Source: Leptodontidium sp. MPI-SDFR-AT-0119
Taxonomy: Eukaryota > Ascomycota > Leotiomycetes > Helotiales > Leptodontidiaceae
Reading direction: 5' to 3'
Assembly (NCBI GenBank): GCA_020726505.1
Contig: JAHLEZ010000043.1
Coordinates: forward strand, 297,189 to 361,188
Length of the DNA stretch: 64,000 nucleotides
Shown: positions 50,522-60,294 of the stretch, one piece after another
Position numbering within the stretch: the first letter of the stretch is position 1
Layout of the letters: each line of letters starts with the position of its first letter
Translations under genes and position numbers: made by a program
The notes under the pieces: model-generated
Databases searched by the model: none
What the model saw: only the letters and a program-made list of their open reading frames with translations
What the model was told of the DNA's origin: nothing

Positions 50522-51117
50522 TTAGAACAAACGACGTTCCCGCAAAATCGTCCTGAAACCTAGAGCCGCACCAATCAATGGGAACGCCGAACGAACAAGG
50601 TGCAGCCAAGCCCATTTCACCACAACCTTCCGCACAGCACCTAATTCGGCTGCAAATGTTCCGGCTGTTGCAGTTTCCTCCCAACCAAACAGGATATCGT
50701 TGATGGGCGCCATGAAAATCCATGTGAAGGGCACCATTGCAATTGTTGTCGCAGCGGCCACTGCGTAAGCGAGCCATTGCCGGCTCTCCGAAGCCCGTCC
50801 CTTCATGGCCGAGTATCCATAAAGCCCGACGGTCCCGATACATAACGCAGGCATGTAGATATGGCCATAGTGATAGAGACGAACCCAGTGGCGGAGCAAA
50901 TGGGTGGGCTCGGTATCGGTGTCGAGGAAGACAGGAATTACCACGCTTGTGAGACAGACCATAGCACCTGGATTCGGACACGTTAGTCGAGGCCCAGACT
51001 TGACTTGCGTGAGTAGACTAGAGTAGAGGGAACTTTATTACCTGCTAGAAAAGACCCTGTAGCTACGGCAGTAGCCTGTACTCCAATGGGTGGTGTAAAG
51101 TTCGGTTTCGGAGCCAT
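50522..51117 (-). CDS. Anthrone oxygenase, DUF1772 family
   Basis: Exons 51117-51042 and 50967-50522 (intron 74 bp, GTAATA...CCAG) give 173 residues. The first exon codes for a short start (MAPKPNFTPPIGVQ) leading into the first hydrophobic helix. The rest holds further hydrophobic segments, a YHYGHIYMP region and a basic C-terminus, as in DUF1772 membrane proteins of aflatoxin (HypC), geodin and monodictyphenone clusters. These oxidise an anthrone such as emodin anthrone to the anthraquinone without a visible cofactor motif. It shares its promoter with the EthD gene, the enzyme thought to act just before it. Starting at the internal Met at 50962 would lose part of the first helix. Confidence 0.87.
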
Positions 51118-51407
51118 ATCTTGTGAATGAGTGATGTGAAGAGACCACGTTGAAACTTTATATGCTAAATCGATCCAGCCTTAAACCATTATAGTTTACC
51201 AAAGGCCCGAAGTCTTTCGGGTCGGCTACCGGAAAAGGGGAAATCCTAACATAGTACTAACTGCATATCTGAAATTCCGTGAAGGCGGAGAAAGTAAAAA
51301 CAGACAAGTGCTTCATTATCTTCTCTATCTCCCCCACTACGCATTTCCATACACCATTTTACCTGCATTTACAGCGTCAAATTACTAGTATCTAAATTCG
51401 TCGGAAT
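51118..51407. promoter_or_regulatory. Shared divergent promoter of the anthrone oxygenase and EthD genes
   Basis: 290 bp between divergent starts, holding the strongest copy of the shared cluster motif at 51206-51225. Confidence 0.6.
51206..51225 (+). promoter_or_regulatory. CCCGAAGTCTTTCGGGTCGG motif
   Basis: Perfect inverted repeat CCCGAA-N4-TTCGGG (CCG-N8-CGG) followed by TCGG. It is nearly identical to the DUF4243 promoter motif at 53907-53925, which is one base shorter in the spacer. Likely contact site of the AflR-like regulator, by inference. Confidence 0.6.
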
Positions 51408-52076
51408 ATGACCTTTCAAAGGCCCATAATGTCCGACCAACATGGATCTACCAAAACGCGATATCTCTGTCTTACAATCTGTGGCTACCGGAAGCAGGGC
51501 ATGAGTGAAGAAGACTATCGCAATCACATGGTCTATGTATCTGCACCCCTCACGAAAGATCTCATGGTCAAATACGGCGTTAAAAGATGGACTCAGGTGA
51601 TATATCCTTCTATGATACACACCCGTCTTAACATAACCTCCAACTGACAGAACAAAAAAAAGATACATAATCAGAGCGCTACACGAGCTTTAATGTCACA
51701 GCTCTATGACCCGCAAATGTGCAATATTGCCGACTTTGACTGTTTCAGTCAGGTGGTTTTCGAGAGTCTTGAAGACTACAAGAGGATGAAGCAAGATCCG
51801 TGGTATAAGGAGCACTTGATAGGCGATCATGAGAAGTTTGCAGACACCAAGAGAAGCCAGTAGGTTGCTCTCATTCATACCCATTAATAAATAAAATTAA
51901 TTGCTTTCAGAATGACTATCGGATGGATCGAAGAGTTCGTAAGAGATGGTGAAGTCGTCGATGGCTTTAGGGCGAAACCTGCTCCGGAGCAGAACAACAA
52001 GTATTATTATGCAATTCTGGCGGGTCTGATTGCATTAGGGGGGTTGGGCTGGAGAAGCATTTCGAGGAGGGATTAG
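51408..52076 (+). CDS. EthD-domain protein (anthraquinone-pathway decarboxylase type)
   Basis: Exons 51408-51596, 51651-51859 and 51911-52076 (introns of 54 and 51 bp, GTGATA...ACAG and GTAGGT...CAG) give 187 residues. EthD (PF07110) features are seen in [20 protein letters not shown] near residue 29, [11 protein letters not shown] after the first intron, and [12 protein letters not shown] before the second. Homologues in emodin and monodictyphenone-type clusters are proposed to decarboxylate atrochrysone carboxylic acid. The first exon-2 acceptor was chosen because it keeps a [12 protein letters not shown] run resembling the family. The C-terminus has a hydrophobic tail ([17 protein letters not shown]), a possible membrane anchor. 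Confidence 0.85.
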
Positions 52077-52335
52077 AGACTTGGATCTCTTGGGCAACGT
52101 GCAAGTGTAGAAAGCCCAAGATCCCGTTGAAATTTCCCAAACTGCTCTCCAACTTCAAATCTACCTGTGAAACGAATCAAGGTCCAATAGTTCCTTCAAT
52201 GATTGTTGCTCAGATCTAATTCTGCTATTTTGAAGTCACCAATTATTCATCACGTTTCGGAACTAGCTGAGACTGATGGGTTTCATTCATATAAAGTATT
52301 TGCGTAAAGAATTTCCAACTCATTCAACCGGTGGA

Positions 52336-53682
52336 TCACAAATCTGGGATCTGGAACCACGGCGGCTCGAACCCAGCACCCCAAACCCACTTCTTCGACA
52401 ATTGGCCTGGGGCGTCAGGCGGGATGGTAGCGGTAGAATCATAACATATCTGTGCGATTTTAAGCCACATCTCACCATGAACAGGAAAACAAGCAGCACC
52501 GTCTTTCTTGACGTGAGACTCGACCACATCTTCGCCATGTTTCAGGGCTCGAATGAATTTAACAACGTGCCCATCATCGTGGATATCATTCGATCCCCTA
52601 TAGAGAGCGCGCCAATCCCATCCTTTGCTCAGCGAGGGTTCGTAGTTGAGCAGGTTTTCTGTCTTCATCTCAGCCGCTCCGTTGGCAGCGTACCATACGA
52701 GGTCCAGGCGTCCCTTCCACTCAAGCAGACGCACCTTATCCTCGGTCTTGAGCCAATCTTGTTGGTTAAGAACGCTGAAAAAGATAGAGCAGGTGACGAT
52801 GTGCAAGTAGAAAAAGTCAATCTTGCGTGTTTTCCCCGCCTTCTGAGCTGCGCTGGTGAGTGCACCACAGCTGATCATCTCCGCCGTACTACGCTCCAAG
52901 TCCTCAGGTCTCACCTGGAACTGGGCCGCAATCTGTACCAATTCATGATGGGCACGTTTTAGCACTCCCTGTCCGCGAAATGGCCCATCTTTTAGCCACG
53001 CAGCCTCCCGGATCTTTTGGTTGGCGCGGATCTCGGCGTAGAGTTCGACAAGTGGTTTGGCCTTTACTGAGCCAGAATTTGCCAGCTTCTCGGCCTCCAG
53101 AAAAAAGGGTGCAATTTGGCTCGAGTCATGGGATGCCGCATGAGCGAGGCCTTCAGCGATGAGACTGGGCTGTTCGAATTCAATGCCGAAGCCGAGGTGA
53201 ATAATGGGGTGGTAGAGACCCTCATACAGCTGAGCAAGCATCGTGTCGGCGAAAGGGGTGCGGTCGAAGCAGTATTTGTTGAAAACGGTCTTCCAGCCTT
53301 TCGCGTCGATCTCCTGCTCAAAGAAGGCTAAGAAATTGGAATATTCGGACAGCGTGTACATATGCTCCTTGAACGTCTTGGGATCGCTCAGCTGTTTCGC
53401 AACTTCAAAGTCCGCGGGGGCTAATGGACGCTGAATCACGTATCCATCATCATATGCCCTCTTCAGCTCTTTGCCCCCACCTCCCATTGCCAGGACGGTG
53501 AGCAAAGAATGTGGGATGTGGTTGTGGCCGGCGACATCACGAAAGTACATGTGATACTCTTCATGATTCTTTTGTAGCAATTCACTTGCCAGTTCGAAAA
53601 CTTCAGGTGAACTTTGGTCAAGACGACCTAAACCAGGATACTCGGGGGACAACAGAACTTGAGAAGATTTTGTAGCGGCCAT
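52336..53682 (-). CDS. Questin oxidase-like Baeyer-Villiger enzyme, DUF4243 family
   Basis: Single exon, 448 residues, usual length for DUF4243 (PF14027). Family features: HIPHSLLTVLAMGGG near residue 55, a YEGLYHPIIHLGFGIEF core near 154-170 with several His residues, and an AEGLAHAASHD block. The prototype, GedK of geodin synthesis, opens the anthraquinone ring of questin to give desmethylsulochrin. Relatives in monodictyphenone and agnestin clusters open related anthraquinones. Here it would turn an emodin-derived anthraquinone into a benzophenone-type product. No FAD or NAD motif is visible, as in the family. The promoter carries the shared CCCGAAGTC motif. Confidence 0.9.
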   Translation of the reverse strand: MAATKSSQVLLSPEYPGLGRLDQSSPEVFELASELLQKNHEEYHMYFRDVAGHNHIPHSLLTVLAMGGGGKELKRAYDDGYVIQRPLAPADFEVAKQLSDPKTFKEHMYTLSEYSNFLAFFEQEIDAKGWKTVFNKYCFDRTPFADTMLAQLYEGLYHPIIHLGFGIEFEQPSLIAEGLAHAASHDSSQIAPFFLEAEKLANSGSVKAKPLVELYAEIRANQKIREAAWLKDGPFRGQGVLKRAHHELVQIAAQFQVRPEDLERSTAEMISCGALTSAAQKAGKTRKIDFFYLHIVTCSIFFSVLNQQDWLKTEDKVRLLEWKGRLDLVWYAANGAAEMKTENLLNYEPSLSKGWDWRALYRGSNDIHDDGHVVKFIRALKHGEDVVESHVKKDGAACFPVHGEMWLKIAQICYDSTATIPPDAPGQLSKKWVWGAGFEPPWFQIPDL

Positions 53683-53906
53683 GGTTTGGATGCAAGCCTG
53701 TGGTAGATCAAATGGACATACAAGCTATCGTGGAAAGAGACTGCCCAGAATTGAATGAATAGCGACCTTGATCTAGCTACAGACTTGGGGCGCTGTGGTG
53801 TTTACATATAGGTCATGATGATTGCAGGCCTGAAAATTGTCTTGTCGGATCGGGATATTGTATAACTTGAAATGATTCTGCAGCTAACAGCTACTTTTCA
53901 AAATGT

Positions 53907-53925
53907 CCCGAAGTCCACGGGTCGG
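53907..53925 (+). promoter_or_regulatory. CCCGAAGTCCACGGGTCGG motif upstream of the DUF4243 gene
   Basis: Lies about 225 bp upstream of the start at 53682. It matches the motif at 51206 except for a spacer one base shorter and two base changes (CCG-N7-CGG, then TCGG). Confidence 0.6.
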
Positions 53926-54166
53926 AGAGAATGCTTTATCAGGCTGAATCCGATAAAGGCTAGGCGTAGCTGCCAGTATCCACATTTGTACAACAAGGTC
54001 GGCCAATTCATTGCTTTTCAAAAGTCAACTACGAATACAATATGTCAGTGCTGACTATTTGTGGAACGACGGGTTGAACGAGTGACCTCTTCTACATTTG
54101 GGTGTCTTTCTCCTCCTCTAGCTATTCTATAGTATATATAGATTCTAATCTATAAATCTGTGAGTT

Positions 54167-55585
54167 TCATATCTGCCGTAGCATCTTGATGATCTCTGAA
54201 GACAAGGTACTGAGACACTTGCGCATATCTGTCTCTAACTGAGCAAAACCGGTGGCTGAGAACGGAGCCGCTGTGATCAAGTGTTCAACGGGTGTAGAAA
54301 CCTGCATTTCCCATTTAGAATCTCCCACCCTCAAAATTCCTTCATTGTTACTATCCGCCGATGCACGACCATGAGCCTGGAGTCTCAGCGACAACTCGTT
54401 GATAAATCGCTGCACGCGATGCAGCTCGATGAGTATCAACTGGGCAGCCATTCGCCGCCGCAGCTCCTCACCATCAACGCTACAGTCGCTGGGCCGTCTT
54501 TTGTGGTCTTTTGTAGAAGTGCTCACGCCAGATCCCTCAATTCCTTCCTCGCCTTCCTCCGGGTGTTTGAATGCTGCAGCTGCATATCTTCCCACAATCC
54601 TGCAGACGATCATCGCTAACACCATCAAAAGATATCCATCCTCCCTGCACGAACATTGCAACATGGTGGTAAGCACTTCAATTGTCTCCTTGTTCCCCAA
54701 GACAATATGATGGGCCGACGGCACCTGGATGGTAACACCGGGCAATACATCGGAAAAATCCGACAAACCGTCTCCGCTGCTGATTTTAGGAGAGACTAGA
54801 TCTGTACTCGATGAGACCTTTTTCATAATATCAAGCGCTTGGACAAGACACATGCAAGAATCCGAAGCATGGCTGACACTTGTATTGTTGCTCGACAGTG
54901 ACTGTTCATTTGGAGAGGAGGTTGCCTTCGATGCATTTGAATGATTGACTGAAGACATATCTGAGAGAGGCTCATGGTCGGTGTCATCGGGTATCAAGAG
55001 TTTGGCAATATCATTGCGTCCTTGGGAAAGAAACACATGGTCGAGTGTATCCAACTCAGAGAAATTGGTCGGGGAGTTGAAAAATCCATCAAACTCGTTG
55101 CTTATTCCTAGGAGCCCGGAGGGGGAAAATTCGAAGGGCATAGAGAAGATGCCCGAGTTGGGCTGTTCGTCGCTAAAGAGGTTGTTGTCCGATCTGGGAG
55201 ACGTTGGGCTGAGGTTCAGCGGTCTCGAGATGTTATTGCTCCCAGGTACCGTGGGATCTGTAGTCGTGGAACTTATTATACTGAGCCATGGATATTGCGC
55301 AACTTCTATCGTGTCACTAGCTCTGCCCTTATTGGCGTTGACGTGGCTGTGATCCCGCTTGCGGCCTGGACGTTTTGTTGTAAAATACTCGCATTCAATT
55401 CCTCGTTTGGTGCATCGTGAGCATGAAGGCTTCTGCTTGTGACACTTTACTTTGGATGAAGCACAGGCATGGCAGCTATCCCGGAGCTTGGATGTTGTTG
55501 GCGCTTGAGCTCGACTCCGCGCATCCTTTTCAGGATGTGGCCCTGGAGCTTGGGCGGCATTGGTACATATGCCAGTTGACATCAT
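54167..55585 (-). CDS. AflR-like Zn2Cys6 transcription factor
   Basis: 472 residues from the Met at 55585. The frame stays open upstream to 55786, but that segment lacks family similarity and is taken as untranslated. The zinc cluster has CX2CX6CX6CX2CX6C spacing (Cys 38, 41, 48, 55, 58, 65; starts CHACASSKVKCHKQKPSC). A basic linker TKRPGRKRDHSH follows. The centre is Ser/Asn/Pro-rich. The C-terminal third has CMCLVQALDIMKKV and a helix-rich region as in the AflR domain (PF08493). It lies divergently from the AflS-like gene, as AflR and AflS do in aflatoxin-type clusters. Likely pathway activator, nuclear, binding CGG-type sites such as the shared promoter motif. Confidence 0.88.
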   Translation of the reverse strand: MMSTGICTNAAQAPGPHPEKDARSRAQAPTTSKLRDSCHACASSKVKCHKQKPSCSRCTKRGIECEYFTTKRPGRKRDHSHVNANKGRASDTIEVAQYPWLSIISSTTTDPTVPGSNNISRPLNLSPTSPRSDNNLFSDEQPNSGIFSMPFEFSPSGLLGISNEFDGFFNSPTNFSELDTLDHVFLSQGRNDIAKLLIPDDTDHEPLSDMSSVNHSNASKATSSPNEQSLSSNNTSVSHASDSCMCLVQALDIMKKVSSSTDLVSPKISSGDGLSDFSDVLPGVTIQVPSAHHIVLGNKETIEVLTTMLQCSCREDGYLLMVLAMIVCRIVGRYAAAAFKHPEEGEEGIEGSGVSTSTKDHKRRPSDCSVDGEELRRRMAAQLILIELHRVQRFINELSLRLQAHGRASADSNNEGILRVGDSKWEMQVSTPVEHLITAAPFSATGFAQLETDMRKCLSTLSSEIIKMLRQI

Positions 55586-56490
55586 GGAAAAGTAAATTTC
55601 CAGTTCACAATAAAGAAATTGATTCAAGGCTTTCAAATCGAGGAGATTGTATTGTTCGTGATATAGAAAAGGGTGTTTCCAATTAGAACTCAGATATTTG
55701 ATCCAAGTCAGATAATTAATCAAGGAGAGATTGTGGGTTGTAAAATGTAACCAGCCATGAAATAGTGCTGATGCTGACTGTGCCACACGATAGCAGCAAA
55801 TTCGTGCGCGAGATAAGCTATGAGTTTCCGAATTTGGATACTGCTAGAGTAGGCTTAGTGGATCTTCGACAGCTGCCTCTGGGCTCCGCCAAATCTTGGG
55901 CTTAGATGAACATCATCATCATCATCATCAACTTCTGGCTAACCTAGCAGTAGAATGTACCGTTACGCATGGCAGTCCACTCTTGTATGTTATCATTTAA
56001 GCTTAAAACTTAGAGCTTCAGAATAAAGCGATACAACTCCAAGCAAATGTTTTACGTATCTAGAAGAATTAAGTATTTGCTTTGTTTAAGTACTATTATC
56101 TGAAAAGGCTGTATTGATTTTTTTGAATTCTTCTTCCCTAAACCCAAGAGGAATTCTGATACCCCCTGGTAGTCTGGACATGCAAAATTCTAGCTGAATT
56201 ATCACAATAGGTTTGTTAGCTTGTTAGCGTTGTGCCACAAGCGAGGGCGGAAGAACTCTCCTTTGGCCGCACCTTCTTTACCCCACCTCCTTCCCTTAGT
56301 GTAACGCTGTAAAGGCTATATAGGAGTTCTGGAAGGGGGGAAAAGCCGATACCCGAACGTCAGATTGTATTCGATAAATACTCCGATCGAAGCCAGCCAC
56401 CAGATGCCAGAGTTCCTATTTGATAAACTGATTTGGACTTCCCACTTCGACAAACGAAGCCCCCCTGTTACCTTACCTTACCCTTCAACC
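55586..56490. promoter_or_regulatory. Divergent promoter of the AflR-like and AflS-like genes
   Basis: 905 bp between starts. A TATA-like CTATATAGG lies at about 56316-56324 on the AflS side. A (ATC)n microsatellite lies at about 55909-55930. No copy of the CCCGAAG-CGGG motif is seen, so these genes may be under different control. Confidence 0.5.
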
Positions 56491-58256
56491 ATGGATAGCT
56501 CGGCCGAACTCGAAAGCTGTAGCAATGAACTTGCAATAGCTGTCAAGAGCCTCGTCGCTTACTTTCGAACAAACAAGGGCGTGCAGAACGGCAGCTACAT
56601 GCCATTCATCGACCCCGAAGCCAGCCCGGAAGTACAGAAGGCCAAACAAAGCGTACTATCAAACGTGGCTAAAATCAGGATGCTGGTTTATGCGCCCGCG
56701 GATTTCTTAAAGCACCTCGCGAGCCAGGTTCGTCTTCCATTCGTCCACTCGAGTACTGATATCGATATCAATACCATGGTAGCCTATCAATCAATGACTG
56801 TCTATCTAGGGCGGAATCCTGGGGTGCCTTCGATGGCTTGGGGAGTTCCAGATCCTTGCCTGCATTCCGCTGACCGGGAGCGTTCCCATCACGGATATTG
56901 CGAGTCTCTCGGGGGTTGATGAGAGACAACTGAGTCGTACCATCCGCCTAGTTGCCAGTTCTGGATTCTTGCAATTACAGGAAATACGGCCGGTCGTACA
57001 GGTCGCCCACACAGCCTTGTCAGCAGCGTTCGTTACCAACCCTTCTCTGCTCGATGCTACCATGTTCCTCGCCGAGTGTGCGACCCCAGCCGGCCTGCAA
57101 ACGCACACGCAGCCAGATACGGGCAGTAACCTCATCCAAACGCAAACGCCACTGCCCATGCATATGGCGACCGCATCGCCGAAGCTCAGACGTCAGCAAT
57201 CGGCATATCTAACCCACGCGGGGGGCTTAGATGCAGAGGAGTCCGTGGTCGAGAGTCTGGGGCAGCTGAATTGGTCCAACGTGTCGACATCTACAGGAGT
57301 TCACGCCGTCGAGGTACAGTACAGTCAGATCTCCCCTCCCCTGCCCTGCCCTCCCCCACACGTCCGTATCTGTGTCTGCACCCAAATCCATATCCATATC
57401 CATATCCGCATCCACCCCTGCACCTGCACCTGCACCTGCACCTCCACCTGCACCTAGGGTAGCCTTCAGATTTCTAGCGGCTGCCGCTACGGGACGCAGG
57501 CGGATGCAGATCCTTACTTCTCATACTGATTTCGAACAGGTGGGCTGCACATCCGCCACGATTGCGCAGGGTCTTACTGCTTTGAATCCAGCCCTCCGCT
57601 TTCACATGCAGCTGGATGCTGGTGCTGGTCCCGGTCAGGGCCAGGGCGTGATGACAGGTGGCGGCCGCGACGGCCCGAGACGTCAACGGGAGCAAGCGCT
57701 CCAGCGGGAACTTGGCCTTGGCGCTGCAACAGGACCAGAGTCGCGAATCACCATCTCCCACCGAGAGCTCGGCGTGGGGTCGCCCCAGACAGTCACTGAT
57801 GCGGCAGTTTACATACTGCATCTGCCCGACGCCCAGGCGGCTGTATTGGCTGAGCTACGAGAACATATGGCCGTCTTGAGAAGTGGAAACGGTGTCATGC
57901 TGATCTTGACAGCTCACCTCCTGCCTGAACCAGGCAGTATCCCCGACCCTGACACCGAAGCAGCAACGCGCGCACGGGATCTGGCTTGGCGGCATTTGAG
58001 CCTGACGACCGCGGGGGAAATGGAAATGCTCGAGCTTCTCGAAATGATAGAGATGGTCAGCGACAGCTGGGGGAAGCTCGTGGTGATTAATAAGATCCGG
58101 TCTCGCAGCAACGTAGTGGTTGCATTGGCCATCAAGTATGTGGACCATGGTCTGGGACTTTGGTCTGGAACGGGGGGAGAAGCGAATAGACAATTGCAAC
58201 ATGGAGTGGGAACGGACCGCGGGCTCGGAGGGCTGGCCGCGGAAAATCCGTTGTGA
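56491..58256 (+). CDS. AflS/AflJ-like co-regulator with O-methyltransferase-like fold
   Basis: Proposed exons 56491-56727, 56810-57318 and 57458-58256 give 514 residues. The first exon has the N-terminal helical start (MDSSAELESCSNELA). After the intron comes LRWLGEFQILACIPL and GVDERQLSRTIRLVASSGFL, the winged-helix dimerisation region of O-methyltransferase-type proteins, as in AflS and MdpA. The C-terminal domain (ILTSHTDFEQVGCTS, DAAVYILHLPDA) is a degenerate SAM-binding fold, and I see no clear catalytic motif. In aflatoxin-type clusters such proteins assist AflR. The second intron is made of tandem CATATC and CACCTG repeats, so its borders are the least certain; reading through would change the middle only. 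A poly-Gly/Gln stretch follows it, making the protein longer than its relatives. Confidence 0.78.
57381..57455 (+). repeat. Tandem CATATC and CACCTG hexamers inside the AflS-like second intron
   Basis: About five CATATC-type units (57386-57410) followed by about seven CACCTG-type units (57415-57455). They fall in the proposed intron and could change in length without affecting the protein. Confidence 0.6.
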
Positions 58257-58653
58257 GAAATTAGGAACAGAACGGGAAAGATACGTAGGAGAATGAATGA
58301 ATGAATGACAACCAATGCAACAACAAACAAATTTGATCCTTCCTGCTAGGGCTTACTTACTTACGCGTAAGCATACCCCGCAGCACAAAACAGAGCTTTC
58401 GTGCAGTTACCACGTCCTATGCCCCGACATCAACCGCCGGTTAATTTACTGTACCTCGATCCGTTCTTCAACTGAACACAGCTCGAGAGATCCCCCGGGG
58501 TAAACACAGCATACACCGAACGTAATAGTAACCACGTGACAAGGCTCGCTTAAAATGGTGATGCCGAAATAAGCCTGTAAACGTATGCACTCCCTCACTC
58601 ACTCTTGGTTTGTTTCTTGCATCAAAACAACTCGTTAGTAGGCAGGCAAATCA

Positions 58654-59595
58654 ATGACGCCCCTCATGGAATCAAATGGCACAACCTCGAATGGTACAAT
58701 TTTTGCTCAAGACAAACACTTCTGGAACAACTACCTCAAGGGCCGTCCCCGTGCTCCCGATGTCTTCTTCGAGCGTATATTCAACTATCACAAAGTCCAA
58801 GGTGGTGCATTTGGCACAGCTCACGATGTAGGGGCTGGAAATGCTCCCTACGCCGACAAATTGCGGTCGAAATTTTCCCGCGTCATCGTCTCAGACATTG
58901 TTCCCAAGAACGTCGAACTTGCCCGAGATCGCCTTGGGACTGATGGATATAGTTACCGAGCCGCAAAGGTGGAGGAAGCTGATGGTTTGCCTGCGGGCAG
59001 CGTGGACTTGGTCTTTGCCACGAACGTGATGCATTTTCCAGATCAGGAGGAAGCCATGGCTGCTATTTCGAAGCAGCTGAGATCCGGGGGAACCTTCGTC
59101 TGCAGTGTCTTCGGACCAGCTCACTTCGAGGATCCAGCACTACAGGGTTTGTGGACACGCATCAGCCACGAGGGGGGTCGTGTGCTTTTGAAAAACGCAG
59201 ATAAGCCCGATCAAACAGTCGCGATCATGGCAAGAACTCAGGGCAGCTACAATGTAGCACCTCTAGACCCAGAGCTCTATCACGCAGGCGCGCTACGTGT
59301 GCACTTGAACATGGGCAAGGGCGGGATTATCGAGTTATTGCCACCGGAGGAGGCATACAGGAACAAGGAGCCCAACTACACGGGACCAGATGATGTGGAA
59401 ATCTTTGAAGACGAGAAGGGATGGGACTTTGAAATAGACTTGGAAGGTGTTAAAGAGCATATTGGCTCGTTCCCATATGTTAAAGTGGATCCCACAGCCT
59501 TTACAGGTTTTTTCCGGGAACTAGAGGAGCTCGTTGGAAACAAGAAAGTTAAAGGGTATTGGCCTGCAAAGGTCATTCTAGCAACACGGCGTTAA
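58654..59595 (+). CDS. Class I SAM-dependent methyltransferase
   Basis: Single exon, 313 residues. Motif I reads HDVGAGNAPYA at residues 57-67, followed by an acidic residue at the end of beta-2 (IVSDIVP), then a GSVDLVFATNVMHF segment as in UbiE/Coq5 and trans-aconitate-type methyltransferases (PF08241/PF13649). The C-terminal part lacks a known domain. It is not the caffeate-type O-methyltransferase fold used by GedA-like enzymes. Its place at the cluster edge suggests methylation of a phenol or carboxyl on the anthraquinone or benzophenone product, for instance before DUF4243 ring opening, but the substrate is unknown. The start is the first Met of the frame, and a (GAAT)n repeat lies upstream near 58292-58308. 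Confidence 0.82.
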   Translation: MTPLMESNGTTSNGTIFAQDKHFWNNYLKGRPRAPDVFFERIFNYHKVQGGAFGTAHDVGAGNAPYADKLRSKFSRVIVSDIVPKNVELARDRLGTDGYSYRAAKVEEADGLPAGSVDLVFATNVMHFPDQEEAMAAISKQLRSGGTFVCSVFGPAHFEDPALQGLWTRISHEGGRVLLKNADKPDQTVAIMARTQGSYNVAPLDPELYHAGALRVHLNMGKGGIIELLPPEEAYRNKEPNYTGPDDVEIFEDEKGWDFEIDLEGVKEHIGSFPYVKVDPTAFTGFFRELEELVGNKKVKGYWPAKVILATRR

Positions 59596-60294
59596 AGCTG
59601 GCCTTGAGGTGTTCAAAATCACATCGTAACTTAACTATGAAAAGCTTAAGAGGCTCTATAATATCAGTCGGCAGTTTAAAGTGTAGCTATTTTTGGTATT
59701 CTGTTCTAAATCGATTATCGTAGGAGATAGCTTCACGACTAGTTCGTCTACAGAAAACGCTGGCCGGATCAACGGTGTGCTTTATAATGACTGCGTATAC
59801 TTCTAGCTAGATGGATATTTTCACTTTGCGCTGTTGCAAGCTATTGTCCTCAGAAGATCGAAACGAAGCTGTCACCTACCGCTCGATGAACTCTTCGCAG
59901 GACGGGAAGGCAGCAACTTTCTGGACCCACGCTGCGGCAATGTTGATAAGTATATAAGCTCTCTTAGCTGGTATATCTTGGAGGAGAAGGACGGCGTGCA
60001 TACTCTTGATACAGTTGGAGGCCTGGAGAACCACTTCCTCGAGTAGACTCTTGAAGGTAAAGCACACGGATGGATGCCGCTAGAAGGATCATGGGAGCAC
60101 TACACCAAGTAGATTGTATCAGCCGACCACACACACTCTCACACAACGTTAGCATATCTAAGAAATGTAAAAGATGTGTCAGTATGAAGCCTGGCTTACT
60201 TGTCTTCTAGGGGCTTGGATTCGAATTTACCGTGTCCAAAGCGTCGTCTTGGTGTACACTATTCTTAACCTTAGGTCTTACTCTATATAATTTG
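59596..60294. other. Intergenic region downstream of the methyltransferase
   Basis: No convincing gene. Two overlapping short frames around 59830-60150 are open on both strands. A minus-strand segment around 59.88-59.96 kb reads AAAWVQKVAAFPSCEEFIER, which faintly recalls a glutathione S-transferase C-terminus, but nothing else supports it. Confidence 0.4.

Noticed and set aside
55586..55786. N-terminal extension of the AflR-like factor
   Set aside because: Hydrophobic segment unlike AflR proteins; the Met pair at 55585/55582 is the likely start.
57227..57415. Asp/Met-repeat open frame on the minus strand
   Set aside because: It is the reverse of the CATATC/CACCTG hexamer repeat.
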